Position numbers and translations under genes: made by a program. This document shows positions 1 through 12,864 of a DNA stretch of 64,000 bases, one piece after another. The notes beneath the pieces are model-generated. The model saw only the letters and a list, made by a program, of their open reading frames with translations, was not told the origin of the DNA and did no database searches. Origin of the DNA: Hofstenia miamia (taxonomy: Eukaryota > Xenacoelomorpha > Acoela > Hofsteniidae); contig CABFPE010000530.1 of the NCBI GenBank assembly GCA_900660155.1, positions 282,793 through 346,792 of the forward strand, read 5' to 3'. Position 1 is the first letter of the stretch; every line of letters starts with the position of its first letter.

Positions 1-3000
1 TGGGTTTTCATATTGATTTAAAAACCTGATCTAAAACACTTAAATAAACGAATTATAAAGTACACACTAATATTTTTAACATAACATAGATAAAAGTGTA
101 GAAGTACTTTTTTATTAATTGAATTATTTTTCACGTAAATTTCACTTAAAATGCTTTTTTACAACGTTTAAATTTCGAAGCTAACATATTTGAGTGAGTG
201 AATATTACTGATACCGTGTAATATTCTAGTAGTCTATTTTATAATTGATAAATAGTAAGCAAAACATAAAACGCATTATTGAATACTGCCCTTAAAAACT
301 ACCGGTTACTGTAAAAAAGCGACAGCGGCCTTGACAGGGGGTTGTTAAAATACAAAAGAGCACCACTCGGTATTTTATGCTATTAATGTAAATTTTAATT
401 AGTATAATAACTCTACAATATTTTTGTATTTGATACAGAATAGAATTTAAAAGAGGCCTTTTGAATTAGTTTCATTGTTGTAGAAAAAACTGTTATTAAG
501 AACCCGAAATAGAGGAAAGCGACTTTCAAAAAGCGGTTTATAAAAACGAGGACAATGCTCTACTTAAAGTTCAATTCATAGATAAAACCTTCAAAGTAAC
601 GGAAAAATTTATGGACGTTTAAATCTAACGGTGTCTTCAAAAATGAACACCCATTTGAGAATATTATATCTTTATAGGCTTTTTTTCCACAATATGACAA
701 CCAAAGGATGGACGACTCTCAAAGCTGGCTGTGTTCTGTTATTTAGGTAGCTATGACGACCTCGGTACAGTTTGATTCAGCTGTCTTACCAAATTCTAAG
801 GCGGTTACTGTACTGCCTTTGCATCAATCAATAACCGCAGTTTAATATTTAACATCAAAGATATATGCGTAACGTTTATCATTTGAATAATTAAAGATTG
901 TTCCACATATGTATACCCATTGCCACCATTTTGAAAGCCATATAAACAGTTGGTGACATCCTCCTTCAACTGCCTTTAAACGACTATTGAATGTTTAATG
1001 AAAGCAATTAATCCATCTCAAATAGCAATTTCTGAATATCTGAGTGCTTCTTAATGCCAAGAACAATCTCAGGATTTTAACCGTATTAATTTTAAATTGG
1101 TTATTGAGGTAATTGATAAACAATAAGCAGAAGCTATCCGAATATCATATTGAGCAGGCTGAACATTTGCGGATGCGCCTATCTCGTAAACCAAGAAAGC
1201 TGTGAAAAACGTTTTGTATTTAGGAATATAATAAATGACTCTAGATAATATGATGAATGACAATTAGAAATTCCTAATGGATATACATCCAATAGTTTTA
1301 TGTAAGTATATAATATATGTTACAGCCAATTTGTGAACGACCAAATATGTGAAGTCTCCACTTCAAAGTTTCACACAACCTACTCCACTTCTGTTTTGCA
1401 CAATTAACTACTTTTATATCCATACATGTATGGGAGAAGAAGAGGTTTTATCAGATGAAACAGTTTAGAAACATTGAAAATTTCTATTGTTGTAGTAGAC
1501 CCTTCTAATAATATATGTAAGTAATGATTACATTGATCAATGTTAGGAATTCAGAATTCATTTTGTAGGTATTCAATTTAAAGTATTACTAAAATGTTAT
1601 TACAAGTTTGAATAAATTTCCTCTCTATTTTCAATGTCGCCGGAAATTTGGAGTTCCTGCAATTTTGACACATCTTTGCGGAAATATGTTTTTTGTTATA
1701 GTGAAATTTGTTATTAATGTTATTACTGGGTTTAAAGTACAGGGAACCTCACGAGTTGAGGATGAAAATGAAAGAGGAGACGATTCTCTATCCAACGGTG
1801 TTTTCAGATTTCAGATGTCTTTAGTATTTAGTGAGTTATAGGTATTTAAATATTTTTATTGAATCCATCACAAATTGTAGAAGTGCTTGAGTTATTTCGG
1901 GTTAATGGAATGAAACAGTTTGAAATTTGTTTTCGACTTCTAAGTTTAAGGTATAAACTATTCCATTTTTAGTTTTTGTTGGATACATCTGCTCTGAATT
2001 TGATTAAGTGTTAATTTAAAATATATTTTAGTAGGTTTGCTTAATCACATATCACACCTGTAACACTCGAATTTGTTATAAGTGGAAATGTCAAATATCG
2101 TTAAATTCCCCTTACGTCTCTGTAGATTTTCGCCTTATTCCAATTTAGCCTCTTTCTTTCGAATTGAGTGACAATTCTTGGAGTGTCTACTAAATTTTAT
2201 CCATTGAGATTCCTTGTCTAGATTTATTGATATCTCAATCCTCTTTTTATTACTTTGTTGTCCTGTTTATTGGCCTTTTGTAAATTTAAATATTAGCAAT
2301 AAATGATTTCTCTTTGTAGTTTGGTTTAATCTGTCCTGTGTTAGAAGCATTACGAATGTACACTTTTATTTATAACAAACTCCGATTTCTCAGTCAAATA
2401 TTTCACTACTCTCGTTTCAATTTACATTTCAGTGACGTTATTAATGCTCTCAATTGTCCCAAAGTTGGCTTAAGCTCAATTGTTAACCATTCCTGAAAGT
2501 AATCAGATTTGCACCGTTCTGGAAAATTTGCTTATATTGAGGAACACATGAAACTTTTTTATTTCAGGCAAATTTGTCTTTCCCCGTAATTTTTCAATGG
2601 AGTAACATATGAGCGGAGAATTTTGAAAGATTTTCACTCATTACTGGTCTTGAATATTATTAAGAATAAAAAAATGATGTTTTAATAATTGATTTAAACA
2701 ATCAGTTTGATTCTAATTTTTAAAATAGTTTTTTCACAAAATTCTTTAATCATTATATCTGAAATGTAGAATATATTTGATGTGTTTATTATCTACATTT
2801 CCTACATAAAAATATTGTGTAATATCGAATTAATCGAATTTTCTTCCAATTCATACTTTGAGGAATCAATCAAACAATGCGATGTACAAGATCTTAAAAT
2901 ATACTAAAAATAATCTAGTGCAAGCATATAATTAAATCATGAGAACACTAAATATACTTAAATATTCTTCTAATCATGTAATTAATATTGAATGATTCAT

Positions 3001-3909
3001 TCACATATATTCACACCCATGTGAATCCCATTTTGCAACCTCCATAATTACCTCTAGATTACTAAGAATTCACTTTCTGTTGAAAATTTTGTTGACGTCA
3101 TTTACATTGCTATTGTATTCGTATTGGCGTTGGTTCTGTTAATTGACTTTCACAATGGCTGTGAGGAGTGTTGCTGGTTGTTACAAAATATTGCATGTAC
3201 AATTGAAAGCTACGAGTGGTCACGATTTATCGCAGTTGTCTTTTGTTAGCTCATAATTTCAATTAAATGTCTTGGTTTTCTTTTTAGATTATTAATAGTG
3301 TTTTGTTGTTGTTGCATATTAACTTATTGTGAATAACAGTTCTTTAGCGTAACCATAGAAAGTTATCCACTGAAGTTTATGGCTATAACGTCAGTACAGT
3401 TTGATTACCAGTTCAATTTTCTCACTTAGTCATTAATTTAGTTGTTTTGTTTCAAAGCGAACTAATAAACAACTAAACAAATTTATTTCAAACAAATTGT
3501 TTGTTGGAGATATCTTGAAAGGACAGTTTTTAAGTACTTTATAAACTGAAAGATCCTCAGATTGTTCTTAAACATCTACATGCTATGACTTTTATATCCA
3601 GCGCTATTGTCATTGTGTGACGAAAATAATTTGATTTTTTTCCAAGAATTTAATATTGTACATTATTAGTAATGATATTCTTTCATGTACATATAAAAAC
3701 GTTTTTGACACAAATCCAACATCATGCATGAGCTTTTGTATTTAGTATATGTATTAGGTTTTGATCATTTTAAGTGTAAAATATTTCTTGTTTTTTATTC
3801 AATGTGAAAATCCCATTAAGCTTCGAACTGAGACTCTTATATTTGCATTAATTCAATACGAGTCATGCCTAATTTTTTTTAAATGTGTTATTTAATTGCA
3901 ATAATTTAG
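1..3909. other. AT-rich non-coding tract upstream of first exon
   Basis: No exon with both good splice sites and sustained codon use was found on either strand. The only recognisable content is one copy of a dispersed repeat (1781-1880). The tract is probably intron, or the 5' side of the gene whose exon starts at 3910. Confidence 0.5.
1781..1880 (+). repeat. Dispersed repeat, copy 1
   Basis: This stretch resembles 28872-28976 along its length, sharing a GTGTTTTCAGATTT core, a TATCTT/TGTCTT word, a GTTATA..TGTTTAAA-like block and a (G/A)A(A/T)CCA(T)CA end. A weaker third copy lies at 17575-17673. No protein, tail or terminal repeats are visible, so the class is unknown. A short open frame running through it is incidental. 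Confidence 0.5.
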
Positions 3910-4334
3910 GTGTCGTCTTTGAGGCCGAGAGATCGTTCATCGGCATCTTCTACAAGCAGTTTGGCCAGAATTAGAAAATTAAAGTCTACTTCAGCTAATA
4001 ATGATCTTTTCATTGATGAAAAGCTTTTGTTAAGTGAAGTTAGTAGCTGTAGTAGTGATAGCCAGGCTTCCCTTAGATTAACCGATAAATCTTCCAACGA
4101 TATCACTAAGCTTAGCGATCAGGATTTGAAGACTTCTTCAACCAGTGAAAATAAGCTCACACCAAACCTACCTTCCTCTTATCACAGTTTCAATGGCAAT
4201 TTTGTTTCTAAGCCGACTACTCTATGTTTGAGTGAAACAGTTAGAAAATCTTCGAAACCTGACTCTATCAGTGAGGAAGCCGATGAAGGTTTATCATCGT
4301 CTTCTCAATCGCTTTCAAGCTCACGATCTTCCAG
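3910..4334 (+). CDS. Internal exon encoding a Ser-rich disordered segment
   Basis: The acceptor is a T-rich tract ending TTTAG before 3910. The donor is CCAG|GTGACT after 4334, and the frame hits a stop 2 nt into the intron. The exon is 425 nt, fully open in one frame, and ends after two bases of a codon (phase 2). About 141 residues are encoded, very rich in Ser with scattered Lys, Arg, Asp and Glu, for example LRPRDRSSASSTSSLARIRK near the start and SISEEADEGLSSSSQSLSSS near the end. This looks like an intrinsically disordered phosphorylatable linker with no folded domain. Phase 2 fits both the exon at 11941 (junction codon AGT, Ser) and the exon at 51552 (junction codon AGA, Arg). The protein family is not recognised. 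That it is an exon is fairly sure; its partner exons are inferred. Confidence 0.75.
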
Positions 4335-6790
4335 GTGACTATTTACTAAAAGTATTAATCCATAAAATGTCACCAGCGATATCTTAATCTTAAACAGCCT
4401 GGTATCCTTTCAAATCTATTTTTCCACATTTACGAAAAATTTTCTCGAAGCCCATTAGGAAATTCGGAAATCTATTGATGACCGTGTTTCATGTAATGTT
4501 GAAAATTTGTTATTTTTCATTGAAAATTTCTATTTTTTAAATAAATTCTCACAATAGCTATTGCTCAGGTAAATATATGGTTTAAGGCTCATGGAATCAA
4601 TAACAAGCTTAGCTGTTTCTTTATATTTAGATAGATATCCCAAACCCATTGAGGTGTGGTGTGCGTAACGTAAAAAAATTGGTGCAACTGCTGCATCCTC
4701 AATAGGATAGCGCTAGGTCGCCATTTAAAAAATGAAAGCGGAGATACTCCTCTCTCGTGATTGTGGATAACTTTATTAGTTCTTGAACTATATGCCTTAA
4801 ATATTTTTTTAGGATAGTTATTTTTTTTAATTTCTAGGTTGTTTAAAGTTAAAATCAATCGCTTCATCATGAATTTATTTATGAACTTGTATAATAAGCA
4901 TGATTGTTGGTTTTCTTCACTATTTTTGTTCTCTAATTTGGTACTGCCAGCGCATTGACTTTATATAAAAAGCATAATTTTAGCTTACCATAGTCAATAA
5001 ATTTTTTTTATACTATTTTCATTGTTACTTAGATTTATGTATGTAATCACTAAACCATTTGTGTGTACTGGAAATTGAAATCCCCATCGCTTTTGTTGCA
5101 TCTTTAATAATTAATTGCACAGTAATGAATACAATACTCTCTAAATTTTAGAAAATTGATTTGTTTAATTTGTGATGTAATGCAACGCTTTTTCAAAATA
5201 CTCTGTTTAAAACAAGGTTTTGCTCTCATAAACTTAAATTTTGAATAGCCTGAGCCATTTTTCTGGCGAGTTGCAACCCAGCCTTAGTGGATATGTTGGA
5301 ATATATTTCAAATCAAGGCATCCTTATTTTAAGTATAGCGAACTTTTCGAATGCATGTTGAGATTTATATAGATTTGAGCATTTACCGTAGGAAGGGAAT
5401 TCTGTAAATATATAATTAATTCTGTTGTGTAACGATAATAAACGCAAATGATTTATGCTTGTCTCATTTTAAATGAAGTTGACGTTTCCGTTGCATTCTA
5501 TGTTTTATTAATTGGATAAATCTATTTGATTTATTTAACGGAAAATTGATGATTTTCATTGCGTGAAATTGATTATCTCTTCTAGGCTTTATTTTCCATT
5601 TGTGAGGAAAGCTATTTGCATTTTAGACAACAGTTATACGTTTATTTCTGACAATAAAATCTCCTAATACTTGTGCAGCTGCGTAAAAAAATGACTATGA
5701 GGGTTGTTTTCAAAGGTTGACTTTTATTTAAAAAAAATTGAACATTGCTTAATCGACAGTCTGTTTTGAACAATATAAGTTTAAAACTTTTATTTCAAAG
5801 TTCGATACTTCTTTCGTTTTGATATTAATTCAAGTGAAATGTATGTTTGCAAATTTAGGAAAAGGTCTTGTAAGTAAGTAGGCTTGAAACCATTGTACGG
5901 ACTTTAACATTACCTTTGAAAGGAATATGGGTTTGCCCATAATTTATACTAAGTACCTTATTTCATTAATGTTAATATTGTTCATAAAATTTTCAACAGT
6001 AAGCTAGCAATTTTTGTGTTTTAAGTAATTTTTGAGATGACTGTTTTCACAAAATAGGTTAAGTATGACGTTGCAGCAATTATTAAATTATTTAAACTAT
6101 ACCGAGACGTTATTTTATTGGTGACACTCCTGCAACAGTTGGTGCTATTCTATAAAATGAAAGTATCTTTATTAGTACATTCGAAAATATGAAAAACATC
6201 TGCTTGTAAAGGTTTAAATTTCTTTTGAAATGTGAATTTGAAAATTTTTTAATTGTTGATTTGAGAGTTTGAATTATCATGTAAAGTTTTGTGGTAGAAG
6301 CAGGGTATACCATAGGCAAGCATATCTCAACTTATTTCCTACACCGTTCATTTCATTAAAATTTTTGTGTTAGAAATTTTATTACTTCAGTATGGACTAT
6401 TCAAAAACAACAGCTGTTATACCCACGTCTAATTACTTTGGCATTAACTTCAACTTTCCGGCGTCATTTTTTCATTTTTTATATGATAACCTATTTTGAA
6501 TTATAAAATTCCTATCAAGTAATAGTGGTTGTTCTGATGTTAAATGTCGTGAATTATTACTATCATAAAAAAGGCATGCAATAATGGTAATGGCAGAGTT
6601 TTAAAACTTAAATTTCTTCTTGTTTTGACATTTACTTTGACTGACTTATTTTTAAAGTTTTTCAATGAGCTTTTGTTATCATTTCGTTTCCCCTTCTAAA
6701 TTATTACGTCAATCTCAACAAAGGAATGTATATAAGAAAGGTTAGACTCTCTTTATTCAATAACCTTGCTTTACATTTCCAATATAAAAT

Positions 6791-6799
6791 TATATATAT

Positions 6800-6837
<38 letters not shown>
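6791..6837. repeat. TA dinucleotide microsatellite
   Basis: A run of alternating T and A with one TGTA interruption. Overlapping open frames that read IYIYIY are artefacts of it. Confidence 0.9.
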
Positions 6838-7277
6838 CGGGCGCTAAGTACTATGGGTTTTATACTGATTTATACCGATTTTCCTCATACTTGCGCACGC
6901 GAGCAGTTCGGCCGGTTAATATTAAAAAATTACAAATTGAGTATGCGTGATAGCTTTAGGGTTCATTTAATAGCAAAATTTGAGCTCAAGAGGAGCAAGT
7001 CTCAAAAAATAAAAATTTTAAAAAATGAAAAAAATATTGTAGAAAAATTGGATTTATTGGCCATTTCAATAATTATAAATGCGTTTTTAAACTAAATTTT
7101 ACATTTTCATTAAATTTGCAATATCTGATATTATTTTCAGGTCAATGTTGCAGTTTTCCTAGTAAAAATGAGGTCCGGCTCCAGCCATGTCAAAAATGCC
7201 GATTTCAACCGGAATATGTCCGATTTGAAAAGAACCAGCGTAGAGTTCAGTCTTGCTTCAAAAGAAGAGATACAGCT

Positions 7278-7921
7278 TTCACTCTCAAATTCGCACAATA
7301 AAAATTTAATTTCTCACAAAAGAGATTCAATTTCGCACATGTTTACACTATGTGTATTCCATTTTATTTAAAATGTTTTATGGTATATGATGGTTATTTG
7401 TGAACATCCAAAGAAGTTCAAATGCTATGCTTCTTCTGACGTGTTAGTTGAAGTTTAACTAGTCTTTAACATGTCCCTGCAACTATCCTATGTTCAGCTC
7501 TGTCCCATATTATCTGATGCATTATATTCTACTGCTCCACTTTAGAAATATTTGTCTCATGGGTATCAACTTTCGACAAACTGCATTGGCCTACCCGGCC
7601 CTCTTTCATCGTTGTCAGAGTGTTGAATGCACTGAATAATGAAATTCAACAAAAGATATCGGCAGCAATTGGTTTAAATTAGTTTGCATCACCTACAAAA
7701 TGGGTATGTATCTGTGTTTCTCAATCTTCAAATAACAAGTCAGAAAAAGCATTGTATTTGAAATATAACTCCGAACTTCTTTGGATGTCCAAAATATACT
7801 ACATTGTATTATATTACTTAAAAAATTGTAAAAGAATGGAGTATACACAGTGTAAACAAATTTGCGAATTTAAATTCTCTTGTGTAAAATTCAATCTCTC
7901 TTGTGCGAATTTGAGAGCGAA
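7278..7921. mobile_element. Foldback-type MITE with long inverted repeats
   Basis: The two ends are inverted copies of each other. CTCTCAAATTCGCACA at 7282 is mirrored by its complement ending at 7917. The symmetry continues through a GTTTACACT.TGTGTAT.CCATT block, a GACATCCAAAGAAGTTC-like block (7406 and 7780 regions) and a GCTT.TTCTGAC block, giving arms of roughly 190-200 bp around a core of about 240 bp. There is no transposase frame. AAGAGAT flanks both sides and may be a 7-bp target duplication, but the exact ends are uncertain. The arms have diverged by indels, so the copy is not recent. Confidence 0.7.
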
Positions 7922-10752
7922 GAGATGTAGACTAAACATGTCAAGAACAAAATATTATTAAGCCACATATAGTTTAAAAATTCAAATTTAAAATTCAAAA
8001 TTGTAAATTAAAATTCAAAAGTTAAAAGTTTTGCAGAAAAATTTGACAAATACAGACATCGTATCTAATGATACATTTGACTTTCTAAATTATAAAACAA
8101 AAAGTAGATTTACCATATCCTCGCCAAATAAGACCCCATCCTATCAAATATACGTATTTTAAGATTTATTTCAATGGCTGAATTAATTACAAATTGTTCT
8201 TAAACTAGAGTTACCTGCAAATTTCTAATATAAATGTACGCCTTACAAAATTTCTTTTTTATTTCACTTTTTAATTAATTTTAGTTTATTTTATTTAGTT
8301 ATGATTTTCTTACCTCAAGTTTGGGGCAAAATTGTGTTAAGAAAGAGAGTCTTATACACCTGACGTTACAGTACTGTCAATTATTGTCACCTGCATTTAC
8401 ATTAATAAAGCTAAAAAATCGAAAGTATTGTGAATCTACAAAAATTCCCAATTTTCTCCAATCAATCTGCATCCGCAATTCGCGAATCCGCATGTATTTA
8501 TCAATCCATACCCACTCTTGCTAATATATGCATTCTAACTTCTAATTGCACTCTGCCCCAATTTGGCCTATAGATTTTCATCAATAAAAATGCAACTAAT
8601 TTTTAAAAGAAAATGCAACAAAAAGGTAATTTATTTTTGAACAATTTGGTCGCATTCAATTAGCTTATTGTTAAAAATATTGGCCTTGCGTGATTTTGTG
8701 ATCGATGTAATATTGGGGCTCATCGCATTGTCAACATGTCCTTTTCAATCTTATTTGTTATTGTTGATGTTTGGTTTAATATTTTTTCTACATCACTCTA
8801 TCTTTGTCCTTGCATAATGACCTGCTGTTTCTGCTCTTTCTTTATCATTTTTCTCGAAATTTGTAGATTTATTGCAATGTGACAGCACTTTCGTTATTTA
8901 TTATATTAATGAATTTGAGGCTTTGATTGTTAAAGCTATAAGAAACAAACTATTCAGTCAATTCAGATTACGCGAAAATAGTCATGCGTGATCGAGATGT
9001 TTTATAGAATTTCTAACGCTTCGATGACCTTTTATCAAACAAATATTTTAAATTTTAGCATGGTCTATTTTTAGGGGTATTTTGCCTCCTAAAATTGATT
9101 TACACAGATATACCTGGGCTAATGGTTTATCGCATTATTCAAATTTTGTGAAATTGCTATAGAAATTCGAATATTCCACTTTTCAAAATTTATGCGAAAC
9201 AAAGTTCAACGCGAAATGCAATTGTATTCAAATCTGATAAATTTGATTAATTATGAGCAATCTCCTATAGAATGATGTTCGCTTACTTGTTTCGCAATCC
9301 TATATAAATTTTTGGTTGCTTCATTTTTTAAATATAATTTATCCCTATTTTTGGAATGCTTCTTCTAAAAGCGGTAAATTTTTGCGGAATGTTCAGATAC
9401 TGGTAATTGACCTTAATGAGAAATTAGCGAAGCGCAAACATTAGGCTTTGAATAATGCAATCCCATTCAAATCTAATTAGCATTTTGTAGGGGTATGGAA
9501 AATATTCACTGGTCTTCATTTGATACTCACAAACTAGTATATTTTGAAAAATGTAATCAAATATGAACTTTTTTATGATACTTGTTAAACTCCTACAAAC
9601 TTTGAAAGAACATAATTTGACGCTGATATAGTGAAACAACTGTATACAAAAATCTATTTGTTATTTTAAATCCATAAACATTCCATTGGAGTACACCGAG
9701 AAATTCCTTTGGATTGCTCTAGTTTGAGATGAAACACTGCACACGAATCTGTTTCGAATTCGTTTGCGAGAGAGTATATTTTGTTTATTTTCATAAATGT
9801 TGCTAATCTCAAGTAGGTAAGATTATCTGCTTATATTGTTTTTATATTCAAGGATATGTAACATTAAATTAAGTTTTCCTTTAATTAAATTTCTCACGGT
9901 TAATTTGGACGGAATCGTTAAAAGCGATTGATGAAACAGCCCGGAGAAAGCTTATCAATTCCAGTGAAGTACTTTATTAAACTCTTAATCTCGAAGAAGA
10001 TTATGTCAACAAAAAAAGGAGATTGTGTTGACACATTTCCACAAAGTTTTCCTTTATTAATATCAGCAAGCTATTGTAAAGTAGAAATTTTATCAATAAT
10101 TACACATCTTCCTTCTTCAAATATTAAAAATATATTTGTTTTGTCAAATTTCCCTTTGAATTCTTTTCATTTCGGCTAACCTTCACTGTTCAATAAATGC
10201 AATGCTTTCACCATTTTAAGACACGTTTTATTAGCGTAGGTAAAAATCACAATTCCAATTTGCTTCGATTATTATATCAATTTTTTAGAATCTAAAATAA
10301 AATTCAGCAAGTGATTTACCAAAATTATTATCCACCGAATGCTAAGTTGCGCTATCACATTTAACATTTGCAATATGCTCCCCGTTTTCATCTGAATTAA
10401 TGACAAAGATGTCTTAAAACAGAATTATTACCTTTCCAGGCTTTCAACATCAGTTGCACACTGAGGTGTTCAACCTTCGTCTGATTCAAAACCTTGTTTA
10501 TCAACAAAAGTAGTATGGATATTTCATCATTTATACAATCAATTTTTGCCATTGATTAGGTAAATTGGGTCCAATTTTCATAATTTTTTGTCACACAAGT
10601 TTTGTTTTCTATCTCCGATCTTGAGTTTAACCTTTAAGAAACGAAAATTTTTTTATTGTAGGTCAGGTTCAATAAAATGAGAAGAAATATTTATCTGGCC
10701 ATGAGCAACAAATGCAATTTGATATTGCAGCGTAATCTCTTATTACAAACCC

Positions 10753-11160
10753 CTGTTGGTCGATTTAAATCACTCGATTTAAATCATTTATTTAAATCGG
10801 TTTTAAATCACAGCATATTATTAGTTCAATTATTGATTTAAATCAAGTACACTAAAATAGATACAATTAGTGTATTCTAATTGTTTTGAAGTCATTGCCC
10901 TGATATTGGAATTTATTGGCATCTCTGAAATGCTGTTTTGCATGTTTTTTATCTTCAGGTTATTTAAAATTGATTAAATTTTTGTAATTCAAAAATATTA
11001 GTATCAAAAGGATTTCTAATATTTTTACTTCCTTGGAATCTTGTCTGGGTAAAATTGATATTTAGATAAAAAATCCGATTTAAATAAAAAAATCAGATTT
11101 AAATAAAAATCACTTATTTTTTGATTTTTTTAATTTAAATCGGATTTTTTCCCAACTCTG
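10753..11160. mobile_element. hAT-like MITE built on GATTTAAATC words
   Basis: The left end CCTGTTGG and the complement of the right end CAGAGTTGGG form imperfect terminal inverted repeats. They are followed inward on both sides by multiple GATTTAAAT words (at least five on the left, several on the right). Flanks TACAAACC (10745-10752) and TACAAAAC (11161-11168) match at 7 of 8 positions, as expected for an 8-bp hAT target duplication. The core has no coding capacity. Confidence 0.75.
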
Positions 11161-11940
11161 TACAAAACAAAAGTAACATTTTTTGAAAATGTATGAAAAT
11201 CCTATATCAAAAAATTACATGAATTTAGCGTCATTTCCAAATGTGCCCTTCCTTGCGAGGTCTTATTTCACATTCAGAAATTACTGTATTTTTTTTCCAC
11301 TTAGGACCTTGACTATTCCTTGCACTTCGCCATTTGGTGTATAATATCATTGAGTGCAATGCTTTCATGAAACAAACAAAGTCTCAATTTCTGCTTGAAG
11401 AACGTCCAGCGAAATGTTGTTTTCAGCAGCTATAAATATGTTTAAAAGATTAGAGCCTTCATTAAGCCCTGTTAATGAGAAAAAACTGATTGGTGTGTAT
11501 ATAAGAATAATTTCAAATATACAATTAATATTCCTTTTAGCAGCATCATTAAAAGCCTTGATGCATTTAAAATGAAACATTCGATATTTATTATTAATAG
11601 CTACTACAGTCATTTTTGCAAAATGAGTAAAATTTAAGAAATTTGAAATTGGCCGTTTATGTTCCCGTAAAATTTCTCAATATATATTAAAATTCAGTTA
11701 ATGAAAATGGCCGCCGTTTGCATGATGTCTTTCTGATATTACTTTGCGTTCTTATTACATTTTTATGGAGGAGAGGAATAACTGCCAAGTTAATTATGAG
11801 AATTCTTAATTGTTATCGACGCACTGTGTATAGTTTCATATAGTTCCCGCGGCTCTCGTAATAAATCATTTCACACTGGTCGCAGTTATCCCCATAGATT
11901 AGCCGCTTTGTCCCGCCGATGCTTATTTATCTCATTTTAG

Positions 11941-12023
11941 TAGCCACAGTCTCAATATGGAGCGCTCGAAGCCGTCAACGCCGAAAACCAACAGGAATGC
12001 GTCTAGCTTGCCTTCCAAGACAG
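11941..12023 (+). CDS. Short coding exon (or alternative first exon)
   Basis: Acceptor TCTCATTTTAG precedes 11941 and CAG|GTTG follows 12023. In the frame dictated by phase 2 from the exon ending at 4334 it reads S-H-S-L-N-M-E-R-S-K-P-S-T-P-K-T-N-R-N, then ASSLPSKT, leaving one base (phase 1), which matches the exon at 13725. Local base composition is visibly less AT-rich than the surroundings. An in-frame ATG (11957-11959) in an acceptable start context, with a GC-richer upstream stretch (about 11840-11940), means this could instead be a first exon with its own promoter. The encoded sequence is basic and Ser/Pro/Thr-rich. The donor GTTGTT is weak. Family not recognised. Confidence 0.6.
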
Positions 12024-12659
12024 GTTGTTTTTAAAACATATATAAGCATGTTTTTATTAATCACATATCAATAGTTCACTTTGCTAAAAAATGTAACCTA
12101 ATCAATGTCGGCTTGACCAAGCTGTATTATGTTTCGCTTTATTAACTCTTTCATACTTTACTGGTCGATTCTAGTGATAAGCATTATCCCAGGATATTCG
12201 AATTTTAAGAACTTTCTCCTAAATCCTACCTTCAAACTGTAAATGTACATGTACAATCAATTTGTAAACCACGAACCCCATGACTTCAGAATCCTGACAA
12301 TTTTACTTTTGTGTTTGATTAGATTTAGTTTTGATCTTGATCTTTATGTGATTTCTTCAAAAAACTACCCTATCAAGACACGTGAGTACAAAGTATAAGA
12401 AGCTCGGTGCAAATACACTCTACAAATCGTAAAACGTGCTGTGCAGTACGCCAGTTCCATGCGCATGTTAAGTCCATAAAATACCAAGATTTCTACCCCA
12501 AATCCTCAAACTACAAAGTGTTCAAACATGAACTGATACTTGACATCAAGAATTATTTTTCGATCGGTTCATCAATTAGCTGATGTTGTCTTCTTCGTGG
12601 GCATTAGCTAAAACCACAAACGGATAAGTACGAAAGAGCGTGTACTTCATATAATTAAA

Positions 12660-12864
12660 CTAGAAAAGCACTCGGAGAGCGCAGACATCCGCCACGCAGC
12701 TTATGTCCCCCGGATCAGCACCAAAATTTAATGGATTTCTTTTTGGGCGGAGACGCACCTCTTGTGAAAATTTGAGGTCAATCCATCTATTACTTTTTCC
12801 TTAAAGTTGCTAACAGACAAACAAACCAACTCTACCAAAAACATAATCTCCTTGGTGGACGTAA
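12660..12864. repeat. Dispersed repeat (GC-richer, animal-wide type)
   Basis: This contains the phrases AGAAAAGCACTCGGAGAGCG, GAGGTCAATCCATC followed by TTACTTTTTCC, GCTAACAGACAAACAAACC and CTCCTTGGTGGACGTAA. I recognise closely similar phrases from abundant repeats in many animal genomes, but cannot name the family. There is no coding frame, and clear terminal repeats are not visible. It sits in the intron between exons 11941-12023 and 13725-13780. Confidence 0.55.

Larger units (their letters stand above)
4335..11940. other. Probable 7.6-kb intron
   Basis: This lies between two phase-compatible + strand exons. It contains a TA microsatellite near 6791-6837, a foldback element (7278-7921) and a hAT-like MITE (10753-11160). 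A minus-strand 82-codon open frame (11365-11613) has protein-like composition but no family I can name. The remainder is AT-rich sequence with nothing recognisable. Confidence 0.45.

Noticed and set aside
1608-1841. Plus-strand 77-codon open frame
   Set aside because: Its 3' part lies in a dispersed repeat whose other copies carry stops. No splice support.
7116-7301. Open frame with C-x2-C-R-F-Q, like the second zinc finger of nuclear receptors (CQKCRFQPEYVRFEKNQRR)
   Set aside because: There is an acceptor-like TTATTTTCAG, but the remaining zinc ligands and the GM motif are missing, a second overlapping frame is equally open, there is no donor, and it runs into the foldback element. Probably coincidence.
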